From assembly GCA_049999805.1 (NCBI GenBank), contig JBNGIO010006479.1, positions 1 through 20,334 of the forward strand: 20,334 nt of DNA, given 5' to 3'. The translations under genes were made by a program, and so were the position numbers. Source of the stretch: Folioceros fuciformis. Its lineage: Eukaryota > Anthocerotophyta > Anthocerotopsida > Anthocerotales. Of the stretch, positions 8,374 to 17,544 are shown one piece after another (positions within the stretch are counted from its first letter, which is position 1; each line of letters starts with the position of its first letter). The notes below the pieces were generated by a model, which made no database searches, was not told the origin of the DNA, and saw only the letters and a list, made by a program, of their open reading frames with translations.

Positions 8374-9510
8374 TCACCAATTTGAGTCAAGGCCTTCATT
8401 AGAGCCGACAGGTTGATGAGAATCAGTATCCTCATCAACCTGAACATCGGAAGTTGCCTCTTCACCATCCAAATCAGGATACTCATTTGGTAAAGGTGGT
8501 TGAATAGCGGGCAATCCAGTATCAAGTGAAGCAGATACTGGAGCATCACCAGAATAGTCAAGGATAACCTCATTATCTGAATCATCATGTTCAACAGAGG
8601 TAACATCTCCCTCAAGTACTTCATTTGAAGGATCTGATCTAGGCGAGGTGAGTTCACAAAACGTGACACTTCTTGCGAGCACCACCTTATGAGTTTTAGG
8701 ATTAATCAACTTATAGGCCTTACTCTCCTTAGAGTAACCTAAGAACAAGTAAGGAACTACCCTGTCATCTAACTTCTTCCTTCTTTCTGCAGGAACATAT
8801 ACAAAGGCAGATGATCCAAATACTCTTAAGTGATTTATACTGGGCTTACGTCCCCAGAACACTTCATAAGGAGTCCGTCCTCGAACAGCGGATGTAAGTA
8901 GCCTGTTCAATATATATGTTGTAGTAGTAATGGCTTCAACCCAATACTTCTTAGGTAATCCCGCATAAGATAGCATACTCTGAGTCATGCCCATAAGTGT
9001 CTGGTTCTTACGTTCAGCAACACCGTTTAGCTGTTGTGTGTAAGGTGCAGCCAGTTGGCGAATGATGCCACACTTTTAAACAGCTCATCATATTTGTAGC
9101 CAACAAACTCACCTCCATTGTCTGTTCTTAGGCATTTTACCAGGTAGCTGGTTTGGCGTTGAACCATGACAATCCAGGATGAAATTTGATCAAAAGCGTC
9201 ACTTTTGTGTTGCAATGGGTAAGTCCAAGTGTATCTTGAATAATCATTAATGATTGTTAGATAGTACTTAGCACCTCCTAATGACTTAATTTGTAGTTTC
9301 CCAGCTATGTCAGCATGTACCAACTCTAACAAGGATGTTGCCCTTGCGGCATTCCTATTTTTGAAGGGTAGTTCTTTCTGTTTGGACAGGAACTACAAAA
9401 AGGAAGTGATTTGAAGCATGACGGCAACTTCTCTCTATAACAATCTAACGCTGACATAAGGTCAAGTTTGGTTTTATTTACATGACCTAATCTAGCATGC
9501 CACAAACTTA
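8374..9510 (-). pseudogene. pol: Copia integrase, frameshifted
   Basis: The zinc-binding region reads LWHARLGHVN (near 9505-9480), then FCSSCPNRK. The catalytic core follows: VHADIAG with the first Asp at 9311-9309, LRTDNGGEF with the second Asp at 9122-9120, and NGVAERKN with Glu at 9015-9013. The triad is intact. A one-base shift near 9070 separates the second Asp from LAAPYTQQLNGVAERKN. The C-terminal part has GRTPYEVFWGRKPS, LRVFGSSAFVYVP and VPYLFLGYS, typical of copia integrase. The acidic spacer ending near 8374 joins the RT region through stops at about 8280 and 8210. Integrase inserts the cDNA into nuclear DNA. Inactive as it stands. Confidence 0.92.
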
Positions 9511-9572
9511 GCCTGATTCATAGAAGTGACTGCATAAGCTCATTCGAACCTCTTGGATGTAGTGAACAGCTA

Positions 9573-10879
9573 TTACAAGTCACCAACTACTGCAACTTCT
9601 GCTACATGATGGTCTGAATCATCTAAATTGTAAATGTAACAGTGGTTAGCTTCAAAATGGAAACCATACAACTGACTACTTGTAATTGCTCGGATGGAGA
9701 TCAAGTTCTTTGACATGGAGGGCACATAGAGGACATCTTCCAACTGAAGTGTCCCTCCACTCATTAAAGGTGTCACCACCCGTCCAGTACCTTTAACTGC
9801 AACTCCTCGAGCATCTCCCACATAAACTAACTGTGGTGAGGTTGTGTTCTAGAAAGTCGTGAATAACTGCCGGTTGTTGCAAACATGTGCAGAGGCACCT
9901 GAGTCAATAAACCACAGTGATGGAAGCTCATGTGTAGCAGTGAAGCACACAGTTAAGGCTATTGCAGCACTCCTATGTGAAGGTAACTTTGAGTCCTTCA
10001 CAGCAACATGAGCTTGTGATACTTTCACGTCCTTCTTTGGATCACCAGCTTGCTTCTTTTGACAATCGCGCTCCCAATGTCCATGAATGCCACACCAGTG
10101 GCAAGTGCCAACTCGTTTGGTAGTCGAGGATGAAATGAAGGTAGGTTTCGTTCCTCCTTTATCTGGCCCCTTCCCAAACATTTTGCCCTTGGCTGCCAAC
10201 AGCACTTTTTCACCTCGATTTCTAGAACTGGATCCAGACCTATGATGGCTTTGCTTCTCTTGAAGGAGTGCACCTATCACATTGTTGAGGTTGATAGTCG
10301 CTGGTTGACCAGCAGCAACAACAATATACGAAGACTGAAGAGCAGCATTCTATCCAGAAATGAAGGTTTGATAGGTGGGAGGCAAACTACCAAGCAACTG
10401 AGCAATAGCATCCACTTCGGACATTGTGTTGCCGAGCGTAGCAAGCTGTGACCCCCTCAGGTACCGAAACTTGGTTATATGTGCTCCCAAACTATCCCCT
10501 TCCTTCAAATGCATGCGATAGAATTGATTACGAACAGAGACCAACGTCAATATATTTTGAACCTGGTGAGTGTTTTTAAGTTGCTCCCACATAGCAGAAG
10601 CTGTAGGCAAGATTTCAACTTTTGTGACTGTAGTTTCTCCAAGGCCTAAAAGTATGATAGCTATGGCCACCTTGTTCCCTTTGACAAACTTGTCTTTAAC
10701 ATCTTGGGGATCAGTTAGTGCAGGAACAGGAATCGAGCCATTGGCATACTCCCACACATCACAAGCATCTAGGAATGCCTTCATCCTAGCTCGCCAGCTT
10801 TCATACTTGGTATGTGTACCATCGAAATGTCTTTTTCCTTGAATTCGCCTCCGAAAGATGCAGTTTGTACTGTAGTCAT
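9573..10879 (-). pseudogene. gag: Copia gag and protease, stop-interrupted
   Basis: ATG 10879 begins MTTVQTASFGGEF; a single-base excess in an A-run near 10840 shifts the frame, after which THTKYESWRARMKAFLDACD and later TMSEVDAIAQLLGSLPPTYQ give the Gag core. TAG at 10352-10350 interrupts, but the same phase resumes at once with NNVIGALLQEKQ. The zinc knuckle CHWCGIHGHWERDC (10103-10062) has perfect CX2CX4HX4C spacing. Protease FIDSGASAHVCNN follows, with DSGA at 9905-9894. A second TAG (9851-9849) interrupts the same phase; LEDVLYVPSMSKNLISI ends the domain, with a stop at 9573. Gag packages RNA; protease matures the polyprotein. The frame is open for several codons upstream of 10879, so the true start could lie further out. 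Confidence 0.92.
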
Positions 10880-12415
10880 TTGTGCAATAACAACAGGGAG
10901 AACAGGTGCGGGAGGAGCAACGATAGAGGAAAATTGAGAAGTTAGAGATTGCAAAAATGACGCCTCTATTTTTGGGTATGTGTCAGGATCACTATTTGTC
11001 TCTTCAAAGAGAAGTGAGAGACCTGATATACAGAAAATATCTATGCATTCATGCAGAGAATACGTAGACGCATAAAATGTTTGCAGGCTATAAACTAATA
11101 AAAAAACAAATCAGAATTGAAACACCACCACGAAATGACATGGAGATTCGAAACCTTAAGTAAGTGAGCCCTATAAACACCAAACGTGCCCTAACTTACA
11201 AGTTTAAAGATATGACCAGTTGTATGTTCATGACAGGTGTACACAATCTATGAGCAATGTGCCTACGTGTACATGACAACCAACTGTCAGTCATGCGCAA
11301 GGCGCCTGTTGGTGGCTGGCTGCAGACAGCGCCTGGAGTGGTGAGCTCTGTCCACCTCCAGCTGCAGCACGCCTCTCACCAATCTAATCAAGCAGCCTTT
11401 GTAGCATCACGCTCACGAATCGGAAGCAACAACGTTAGTAAGTAAAGGGCAGCTTGAGAATCCATCACCGAGAGTCTTGGATCTGAAACTCTGAGAAAAC
11501 GCGCTATTCTCTAAATAGTCACAGTTTGCACTTGAGAAGTCTCAGATTGCAAACGCAGATCCTCCGTGAGAGGGGCAATTGTTAAACAAGTAAATATTAG
11601 TTGTTAGTACATTACCTATACTCTTAGGGTTGTACCTTAGGTAGTTAGGTTTATCATAGCAGTTACAACTGCTAGTGCCTAAGGGCATATGTATAGTGAA
11701 CCTTGTCCTTAAATAACTAACTCTTTTGTGTGCATGCTTATGGACCAATTCATGCAGTACAATGTTTTCAGCAATAATTTGAATTGCTGAATCATTTTAA
11801 AGGGTGAGGTCTGATCTTGTTCTGAACAACAAAAGCTAAGTGTCTCGAATGGAACCATCCCTTGTTGAACGAGTCACTTTCAGGATCAAATCTTCATCTT
11901 CACAGGGTGACAACACTCTCGATGGTCGTCTTGCTAATCTTCGTCTTGAGCTTGGATGCAAATTTGCACAACAGATGCAGGAACGCTAATTCCTTTGTTC
12001 ACCACAAGATATCTCTAATTTTGAGATACTATAGGGATGAACTCCTTGCGTGAGATCTGTCTAAAGATTCTCCTTGAAGAATCCTCAAGGTATCTGTTTG
12101 TAGTAGAGGACAATTCAGATTTAAACTCCCCTACGTACGGAACATGAGGCCTATTTTTTAGACCTACGCGTCATCCTTGCTGCTCAGATGGGACCAACAT
12201 AGTCTATTATGTAAAATGATCCCTCCATAGCTGGACTCATCAAATGCTATCTAGTGGACATTCCAACATTGCTCAACATGCATAAATGAATGCACACTAA
12301 ACTATGTTAAAAGACACCCTGTCTCATCTAGAGTACAGCATTTGCTCTGTTTTATAAAGTAGCCTAAATCTAGCCTAAATCTATGTACATATGAGCAGCA
12401 TGGATCAAAGAGCCT
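10880..12415 (-). other. Long 5' leader of the minus-strand copia, no recognised gene
   Basis: About 1.5 kb separates gag from the primer-binding site; copia leaders are usually far shorter. I find no conserved coding motif in either strand. The minus strand at about 11760-11560 has a TATTTAAGG-like box and may be a remnant of another LTR, which would fit nesting. Overlapping alternative hairpins occur at 12066-12090: GATTCT with AGAATC, or CCTTGA with TCAAGG. Confidence 0.5.
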
Positions 12416-12429
12416 GGGCTCTGATACCA
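12416..12429 (-). promoter_or_regulatory. Primer-binding site, initiator tRNA-Met
   Basis: On the minus strand TGGTATCAGAGCCC abuts the LTR. It is the standard plant copia PBS, complementary to the 3' end of initiator tRNA-Met, and fixes the element's polarity and the inner edge of the 5' LTR. Confidence 0.93.
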
Positions 12430-12588
12430 GGATAATAAGCGGAAGCTTGTTGTAAACATTGGACGAATTAATTAAATGCAAAATTTTATATGTTTAAATA
12501 CTTACTAAAGTTTTTGTTCACTTTAACCTAACTAACAGTAGGTTATAACAGGTTAATCTGTGTTAGATATCTATTATAACCCTTAATA
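12430..12588 (-). repeat. 5' LTR of the minus-strand copia
   Basis: It aligns end to end with 5495-5654 and is bounded on its inner side by the PBS. Its outer end reads TTAATA instead of TTAGCA, so the terminal dinucleotide has mutated or the edge is slightly off. Confidence 0.88.
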
Positions 12589-12599
12589 GATAGTCTCCT

Positions 12600-12820
12600 T
12601 GGAATTTATGTACATGGAATCGATGTGAATTGGTGGGGATCTGGAGTTGGTGGGTTCCGGAGTTGGTGTCTCTAGAGTCGGTCTCCATTCGTGGGATTCT
12701 GCGGTTGGTGTGTAAAATGTGTCTGAATTCGTGGGATTCTGATGTGGGTATTGTGAATTGGTGGGCTGGTGTTGAATTGTTGGGTTGTTGAATTGGCCTC
12801 AGTTCGTAGGATTCCGAAGT
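12600..12820. repeat. Degenerate repeat tract of GGTGGG/TTCGTGGGATTC words
   Basis: ATTCGTGGGATTCTG occurs at 12687 and 12727, 40 bp apart, with a diverged copy at 12802. GAATTGGTGGG recurs in between. The long minus-strand open frame over this tract is explained by the repeats. Confidence 0.65.
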
Positions 12821-13045
12821 TGCGTTGAACTTGTGATGGAATGGGGAACGGGTCTTCCTGCATGCAAGACTGCCCACAACAGAATGGATTGGGGAGAAGG
12901 TGGTAGGACATGCAGCATGAAGGAGCAACACAGCAAAATGGGCAGACAGGAAGGTGGGCTCCCACAACACAAGGGTTCCAAGCCAAGAGCCAGGGGAGGC
13001 AGCAGAGAGAGGTGCTGGTGGTATGGAATTATGGCCATGACGTGA

Positions 13046-13411
13046 TCCAGCTCCCGCCGCTTCATCGATTTGGAGGAGGTTAGGCAGCGCACCTGCGTGA
13101 CCGTGACGCAGGGTTGGGCTCAAGTCCCTTGTGCCGCCCTTCACTGCGAGGAGGTGGATCCGACCGGGGCCGGGGATTCCTTCCTGGCGGGATTCTGCAC
13201 CGGGTTGCAGCACGGGCTGGAGGTGGGGAAGGTTGTGTTGATGGGGAAGTACTTCGGGCCTCTGGCCATGGCGCAGGTCGGGGTGCCCTCCTTCTCGACG
13301 CTGCAGCTGCAGATGCAGCTTCAGGCAAGTTGGACTACGGCTTTCTTCTTCCTGCTGGGTTTGCGTTGGGTGGAGGTTGATTGGTTGGAGGGTTTATGTG
13401 TTGTTGCTTAG
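13046..13411 (+). pseudogene. PfkB-family sugar kinase, C-terminal fragment
   Basis: The open frame lacks an ATG and starts after a TGA at 13043-13045. It reads FIDLEEVRQRTCVTVTQG, then EVDPTGAGDSFLAGFCTGL, the PfkB signature 2 with the GAGD anion hole and catalytic Asp, then KYFGPLAMAQVGVPSF. This order and wording match the last part of plant PfkB enzymes of the inositol 3-kinase-like group, which phosphorylate sugars or polyols with ATP. The segment between VTQG and EVDPTG is shorter than normal and the N-terminal substrate-binding half is missing. After about 13340 the similarity ends; a GC-type donor (CAG^GCAAGT, about 13325) could mark an exon end. It is probably a captured or decayed piece; a functional gene would need exons I cannot find. 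Confidence 0.75.
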
Positions 13412-14879
13412 ATGCTGGATGTGTGCTTGATGATGTGCAGGGGTGGGGTTGCAACGGTCTGAGGCAGGGGATGTGCATGATCCTTGAGTCCAATGCTGTG
13501 TTGGGTATTAACGATGGCTGCACTCGTGGGCTGGGAGCAGGGAGTGTGTGCTCGCCGTAGCCCTCCTCGGCAGGAGAATGGCTGCCGAGAGCATGCTGGT
13601 GCAGCAGGCAAGATGATGAAGATGGAGGAGTAGGGTGCTGGGGTTAGGGCAACGGACGGACGTCCCTGCTTGCACTGAATGAATGTTGCAATGCTGCAGT
13701 ATGTGTGCTCGGGCTTGAGACCTGAGAGAGAGCTGCTGGGGCCCTGTGATGAGATGGGCTCGAGGATGGTGTGCTCAACTGTTGTCGGAGAAGAACCTTG
13801 TGCTTTCATAACAGCAGATAAGGATAAGGTGCCTATTTGATTTGATAAGGCTCATGCTCGTTTTTTCGATCCTCTCCTTCTCTGAAGATGTGTTCTGATG
13901 GGGGATTGGCTGTAACAGGTTGCTGCCTCGAACATAGAGAGTCAAAGTGAAGTGGAAGGACACACAGTTCCTGGTGGTAGTGTGAGATGGCGTGCTAGAG
14001 GTAGAGGCAGAAGATGTTTGGTCCTTCATATCTATTTCGACAACCATTTTCCTGGAGGGATGGTCCGTAAGGAAATAGATGTGATTGGGTCTTGCCCAAC
14101 TAGCCATGTTTGGCAAATCGTGGAGACTTATTGCTTGCTTACGAGACAAGCCTCTTGTGGTCAGTGACTATTGTCCAGTTTGATGAATAGACTTCGTTTC
14201 TCAATTGTTTCTATTTGGCAAATCAATTTGGGAGCCTTGATCTCGTCTTCAATTCTGTGTACATCCAAGGCACTTCGAGTTGGGCACTGGGATTTGGAAT
14301 ACCAGCAGGCGCCATCAATCTGGGAGGTCTGGGAGGTTTTGTGTCATGCTTAATTTGTTATACATCCTAGACAATGTGATCTGGTTGGGTATTGGGATTT
14401 GAATACCACAGCGGCCATGGGAATTGTACTGTCTGACGCCATACAGACACCAGAAGGGGGCATTGTTTTGACCAGGATTGCCCAGGTCCTTGGTGTTGCG
14501 GAGAGAAAGTAGGGAGGTGGCTTCTGCTAAACTTTTGGATCAGGTGTGAGAAGATGAGTCATACAAGCACGAGCAGGCACGCAGAAAGCTTGAAACATAC
14601 CCTACAGTTCACGTAAGTCTGTCCTCCTTGTGCTCCGTGTTGTTGCTCGGTCGCTATTATGTTGATCAAGTAGTTTTAACGGAATCGGATGACGTTCGAT
14701 CCGTTTCAGATTCCTGGAGAAGCCCGCCATTGACATACATGGCAGCTCTTCACACTCACTCGAGTGGAGGAGGTGAAGGTCAAACTGCACACCGAGGTTT
14801 CGAAGGATATGCATTGAGCTTGTGATGGGGACATTTGCCATGGTGGCAGGATAGAAGACAGCAGGCTCTTGTTTGAGTT
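13412..14879. other. Stretch between kinase and GH31 fragments, no recognised gene
   Basis: No motif is recognised. A plus-strand open frame after an AG-like acceptor near 13918 runs to 14167 and includes HIYFDNHFPGGMVRKEIDV, which looks coding but matches no family I know. A direct repeat lies at 14256-14418. Confidence 0.45.
14256..14418. repeat. Direct repeat of about 60 bp
   Basis: Copy 1 (14256-14315) and copy 2 (14356-14418) share GTTGGGyAyTGGGATTTG, AATACC and a GCCAT end, with a related start (TACATCC). They lie about 100 bp apart and have diverged. Confidence 0.6.
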
Positions 14880-15038
14880 ATTCTTGCACCTCCGATCCCT
14901 TGGTTTCGCATCACCATGTCCAAGGATCAGTACCCAACATCAGTTGCAAAGACTGCATCGCTTTATGGGTTGGGTGAAAGTACTCGTCATGATGGCCTTC
15001 GACTACCCTCATGGCAGAACCTGCCTTGTGGGCTGTGA
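14880..15038 (+). pseudogene. Glycoside hydrolase family 31 fragment (alpha-xylosidase/glucosidase-like)
   Basis: The frame reads RITMSKDQYPTSVAKT, then ASLYGLGESTRHDGLRL, and stops at TGA 15036-15038. SLYGLGE followed by a polar stretch and G(I/L)(R/K)L is a hallmark of the N-terminal beta-sandwich of plant GH31 enzymes, which remove xylosyl or glucosyl residues from cell-wall xyloglucan or starch products. After a frame change PALWAVKGSFLHNLLV (about 15017-15065) resembles the next stretch (TLWxxDIxSF). The catalytic (beta/alpha)8 barrel with its Asp pair is absent. It lies on the same strand as the PfkB fragment 1.5 kb upstream, an unrelated gene, which suggests shared capture rather than a decayed locus. 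Confidence 0.7.
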
Positions 15039-15390
15039 AAGGGAGCTTTCTACACAACCTGCTCGTGGCCATCTCCAACCTGGGTGAAAACTGGGAGGTC
15101 AGTGGAAGTATGCCATCCCATTCCTGTCTTCAAGATATGGACGGGGATGGCTTGCTACGGTTTCTACAACCCCATGCACTCAAAGTCCCTCGAGAAGCTA
15201 TTCACTCAAAGTCTCTCGGCAGCGCATTCGCTCAACGTCGAGAAAGCTGTTGAGAAGGCTACCATGGCCAAAACGCGTATGCACCGGCAAGATACGAAGT
15301 TGGAAACAAATACAGCAGACATTCTCTTTGTCCATAGTTCACAATTTGTGCACATTCTTTGTCCATAGTTCATAGTTCACATCCTAATAG
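15039..15390. other. Stretch 3' of the repeat-protein gene
   Basis: Plus-strand open frames overlap here (ending near 15253 and 15368) but resemble no known family. CTTTGTCCATAGTTCA is directly repeated at about 15326 and 15357. Confidence 0.4.
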
Positions 15391-16314
15391 TCAAAAAGGT
15401 TGCTTCGAAATCTCTGAGTCATCCAAATTTATCACTAAGTGATAGCCTAGAGAGTCAGCTATGCAAACTATTGCCGAAGCTTGAGCAAATAATAGTGGAA
15501 ACTTGGATATCTTCCATGCTCCATTCTGCCTTTCAAGTTGCGAAAGGGCACGAAATTTATCGTCATGAAAATGGGCAGAAAGAATGTTGTACATATCCAC
15601 AATGGCTCTAACTTGGTCATCAATTGATTGCCAACCTGCGGAGTTCTTGATACACTGAAACAACTTAGCATCTGCGGATAGAAAATATCGCCACCAATTA
15701 GCTCTGGTTCCTCTATCCTTGGTGTCTCCATACTTCCCCTTCAAGTGCTCTTCAAAGAGCTCAAAAACGCCTCTCTTGTTGTTGGCGCTTTTTGCCGCTA
15801 AGAGATCGAATTCAAGATCCCGAATTCTTCGTTCACAAAGAAAAATAGCCAGTTCCTTAGACCTCGAAGCTTCTATGGCCTGCTGCAACGCTTGCTTCCT
15901 AGCCCTCGAAGCTTCTATGGCCTGCTCCCTACTAGCCCTCGAAGCTTCTATGGCATGCTCCCTACTAGCCCTCGAAGCTTCTATGGCCTGCTCCCTACTA
16001 GTCCTCGAAGCTTCTATGGCTTGTTGCAAGGCTTGCTCCCTAGCCCTTGAGACCTGGATGGTTTCTTCATGCAGCGTCTTGACTAAATCAATGAGCATAT
16101 GTTGCTTCTCGGCGTCCTTCTCTGTTTCCAACAGGGTCAACAAAGGGTCCATATTAGAAGCTCTAACACTGAAAGCCTTGACATGCCTATCCCGAGCATA
16201 ATCTCTTCTTGGCATACTCAAGCCCATGAGTGATCCAGAAGCAAAGCCGCTAATCGGCAGCAGCAAAGCTGCCATAGATAAAGATGCCCACAATCGCACC
16301 AACAAAGCCGCCAT
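15391..16314 (-). CDS. Uncharacterised protein with 11-residue repeats and a unique C-terminal region
   Basis: This is the longest undamaged frame in the window: 307 residues from ATG 16314, with an in-frame stop just upstream at 16338-16336. A later ATG at 16152 (MDPLLTLLETEKD) is a good alternative start. The first ~52 residues are rich in Ala, Leu, Ser and Arg, nearly free of acidic residues, and end VRAS, like an organelle transit peptide (inference). Residues about 90-150 form repeats of REQAIEASRAS, an 11-residue (hendecad) pattern typical of long extended helices. The C-terminal ~130 residues (VFELFEEHLKGKYG, ANWWRYFLSADAKLF, AIVDMYNILSAHFHDDKF, FAQASAIVCIADSLGYHL) look globular and helical. 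I recognise no family. Surroundings are repeats and gene fragments. Confidence 0.55.
   Translation of the reverse strand: MAALLVRLWASLSMAALLLPISGFASGSLMGLSMPRRDYARDRHVKAFSVRASNMDPLLTLLETEKDAEKQHMLIDLVKTLHEETIQVSRAREQALQQAIEASRTSREQAIEASRASREHAIEASRASREQAIEASRARKQALQQAIEASRSKELAIFLCERRIRDLEFDLLAAKSANNKRGVFELFEEHLKGKYGDTKDRGTRANWWRYFLSADAKLFQCIKNSAGWQSIDDQVRAIVDMYNILSAHFHDDKFRALSQLERQNGAWKISKFPLLFAQASAIVCIADSLGYHLVINLDDSEISKQPF
15861..16045 (-). repeat. 33-bp in-frame coding repeat
   Basis: CCTCGAAGCTTCTATGGC starts at about 15862, 15904, 15937, 15970 and 16003. Three spacings are exactly 33 bp and the first is 42; the last unit is also 42 bp long. All are multiples of three, and the copies are almost identical, so expansion was recent or conversion active. 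They encode the hendecad repeats of the minus-strand protein. Confidence 0.9.
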
Positions 16315-16400
16315 AGACAAAGACGCCCGCAATCCTCAACCAGCAAAGGCTTCCCGATTCTCCCACTACCTCTCACCCCGCGAGCTCAAGAGCAAAGCCC

Positions 16401-16553
16401 TCCCTCCAATTTGTCTCTCAAACAGGGCACAAACAAGGACAGCTCCCTCCAATTCGTCTCTCAAACAAGGCATAGACAAGGACAGCTCCCTCCAATTCGT
16501 CTCTCAAACAAGGCATAGACAAGGACAGCTCCCTCCAATTCGTCTCTCAAACA
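16401..16553. repeat. 43-bp tandem array running into an assembly gap
   Basis: TCCCTCCAATTCGTCTCTCA (first copy with TTTG) starts at 16401, 16444, 16487 and 16530, exactly 43 bp apart; the fourth copy is cut by the N run at 16554. Units two to four appear identical. 43 is not a multiple of three, so the array is not coding. Just upstream, 16262-16331 has a separate direct duplication of about 44 bp (GCCATAGAyAAAGAyGCCC). Confidence 0.92.
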
Positions 16554-16653
16554 NNNNNNNNNNNNNNNNNNNNNNNNNNNNNNNNNNNNNNNNNNNNNNN
16601 NNNNNNNNNNNNNNNNNNNNNNNNNNNNNNNNNNNNNNNNNNNNNNNNNNNNN
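16554..16653. other. Assembly gap of 100 N
   Basis: A placeholder gap that begins inside the 43-bp array, so the array is probably longer than shown. Confidence 0.99.
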
Positions 16654-17544
16654 GACAACGGCTCCTTTCCCTCAGCACAGTGGCAGATAGTGGGCAGAAG
16701 GACGTGGCAAGCTCCCAAGATGCGAGAGTAGCACGAAGACTCAAATTCCCTTCTGCACCGAATTCAGCGGAGCTGTATGTAGAGCGGAAGACAGCGGGCG
16801 GGAGGGGAAAAGCGCCAGGGGGCAGGGAATTGCAGGAAGGCACATGCATAGGCGAGGGCCTAAACATTTGGAAGGAATGTGTTTACTCAAAATTGTGGCC
16901 CGTATTTACTCCAAAATTGTAGAAGAAGGTTCCTTTGGTAAAGTCAGCAATGAGGAGGAGTTGGGTGTAGTAAGGGTTTAGGGTAAAAGTAAATCTCAAG
17001 TACATATTCACATCTAAGTGCCCCCTTCATGAAAATATACAAGTTTAATATTCAACCATGCCCTAATTGTATTTGAGTCTCAATAGTTCTAGCTTTGTAG
17101 GATGGGTAGTCGTACAAAGATGGAACCACTTGGAAAGCAATGCAATAATAAGAGCATGATAGAGTAGGTGGAATAAGATAGGCCATTAAGGTCGAGAGAC
17201 TAAGTTTGGCATGGTAGGAAAAGCAAAGAAGGAGATAGAACCACCACACTTAATGAGAGGAAGAAGAAGAGCATGGACATCCTAATATAAGAAGGGGAGC
17301 TTTGGAATGAGAAATTGTGGAGCCTAAGCTTGCACTCTTAGACTTCATTGCTTAAAAGGGGAATTCGTAGAAAGATTGTTTATGAGGCATGCTAAAAGCA
17401 CACACTAGGTGGTAAACTCAATGTATGGGGGTGATAATGAGATAATATAGGTATTATATCTCTAGACAAACTTTAGACATAATATAGGGTTTGAAAGTAA
17501 CCTTAATATATGTATTGCGAGGTCTATATATACTTATGTACATA
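16654..17544. other. Stretch without a recognisable gene
   Basis: The left part has one plus-strand open frame (16680-16922) without recognised motifs. The rest is AT-rich. GAGGTCTATATATAC near 17519-17533 looks like a TATA box of an LTR or gene, but no LTR ends are found. Confidence 0.45.

Larger units (their letters stand above)
5495..12588 (-). mobile_element. Ty1/copia LTR retrotransposon, nearly complete, decayed
   Basis: Read on the minus strand the element runs LTR (12588-12430), PBS, a leader of about 1.5 kb, gag, protease, integrase, RT, RNase H, an extra segment, polypurine tract, LTR (5654-5495). Integrase before RT defines copia. By eye the LTRs differ at about 20 of 160 positions, mostly transitions, in keeping with methylation-driven decay of an old insertion. 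No 5-bp target duplication is seen: AACAA precedes 5495 and GATAG follows 12588. Its length, about 7.1 kb, exceeds the usual 4.5-5.5 kb because of the long leader and the extra 3' segment. The boundaries could also belong to a host element in which the coding copia is nested. Confidence 0.85.

Noticed and set aside
12563-13213. 216-codon minus-strand frame
   Set aside because: It starts with GTG, covers the degenerate repeats and the antisense of the PfkB fragment, and has no recognised domain; best seen as a shadow frame.
13408-13809. 133-codon minus-strand frame rich in Ser/Pro/Thr
   Set aside because: Low complexity, no motif, no splice or homology support.
15440-15460. CTAG near a possible hairpin as a Helitron 3' end
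   Set aside because: It falls inside the minus-strand open frame and lacks a convincing GC-rich terminal hairpin.
15719-16201. 160-codon plus-strand frame with LEASMACSLLA repeats
   Set aside because: It is the shadow of the 33-bp repeats of the minus-strand protein, which has more protein-like flanks.
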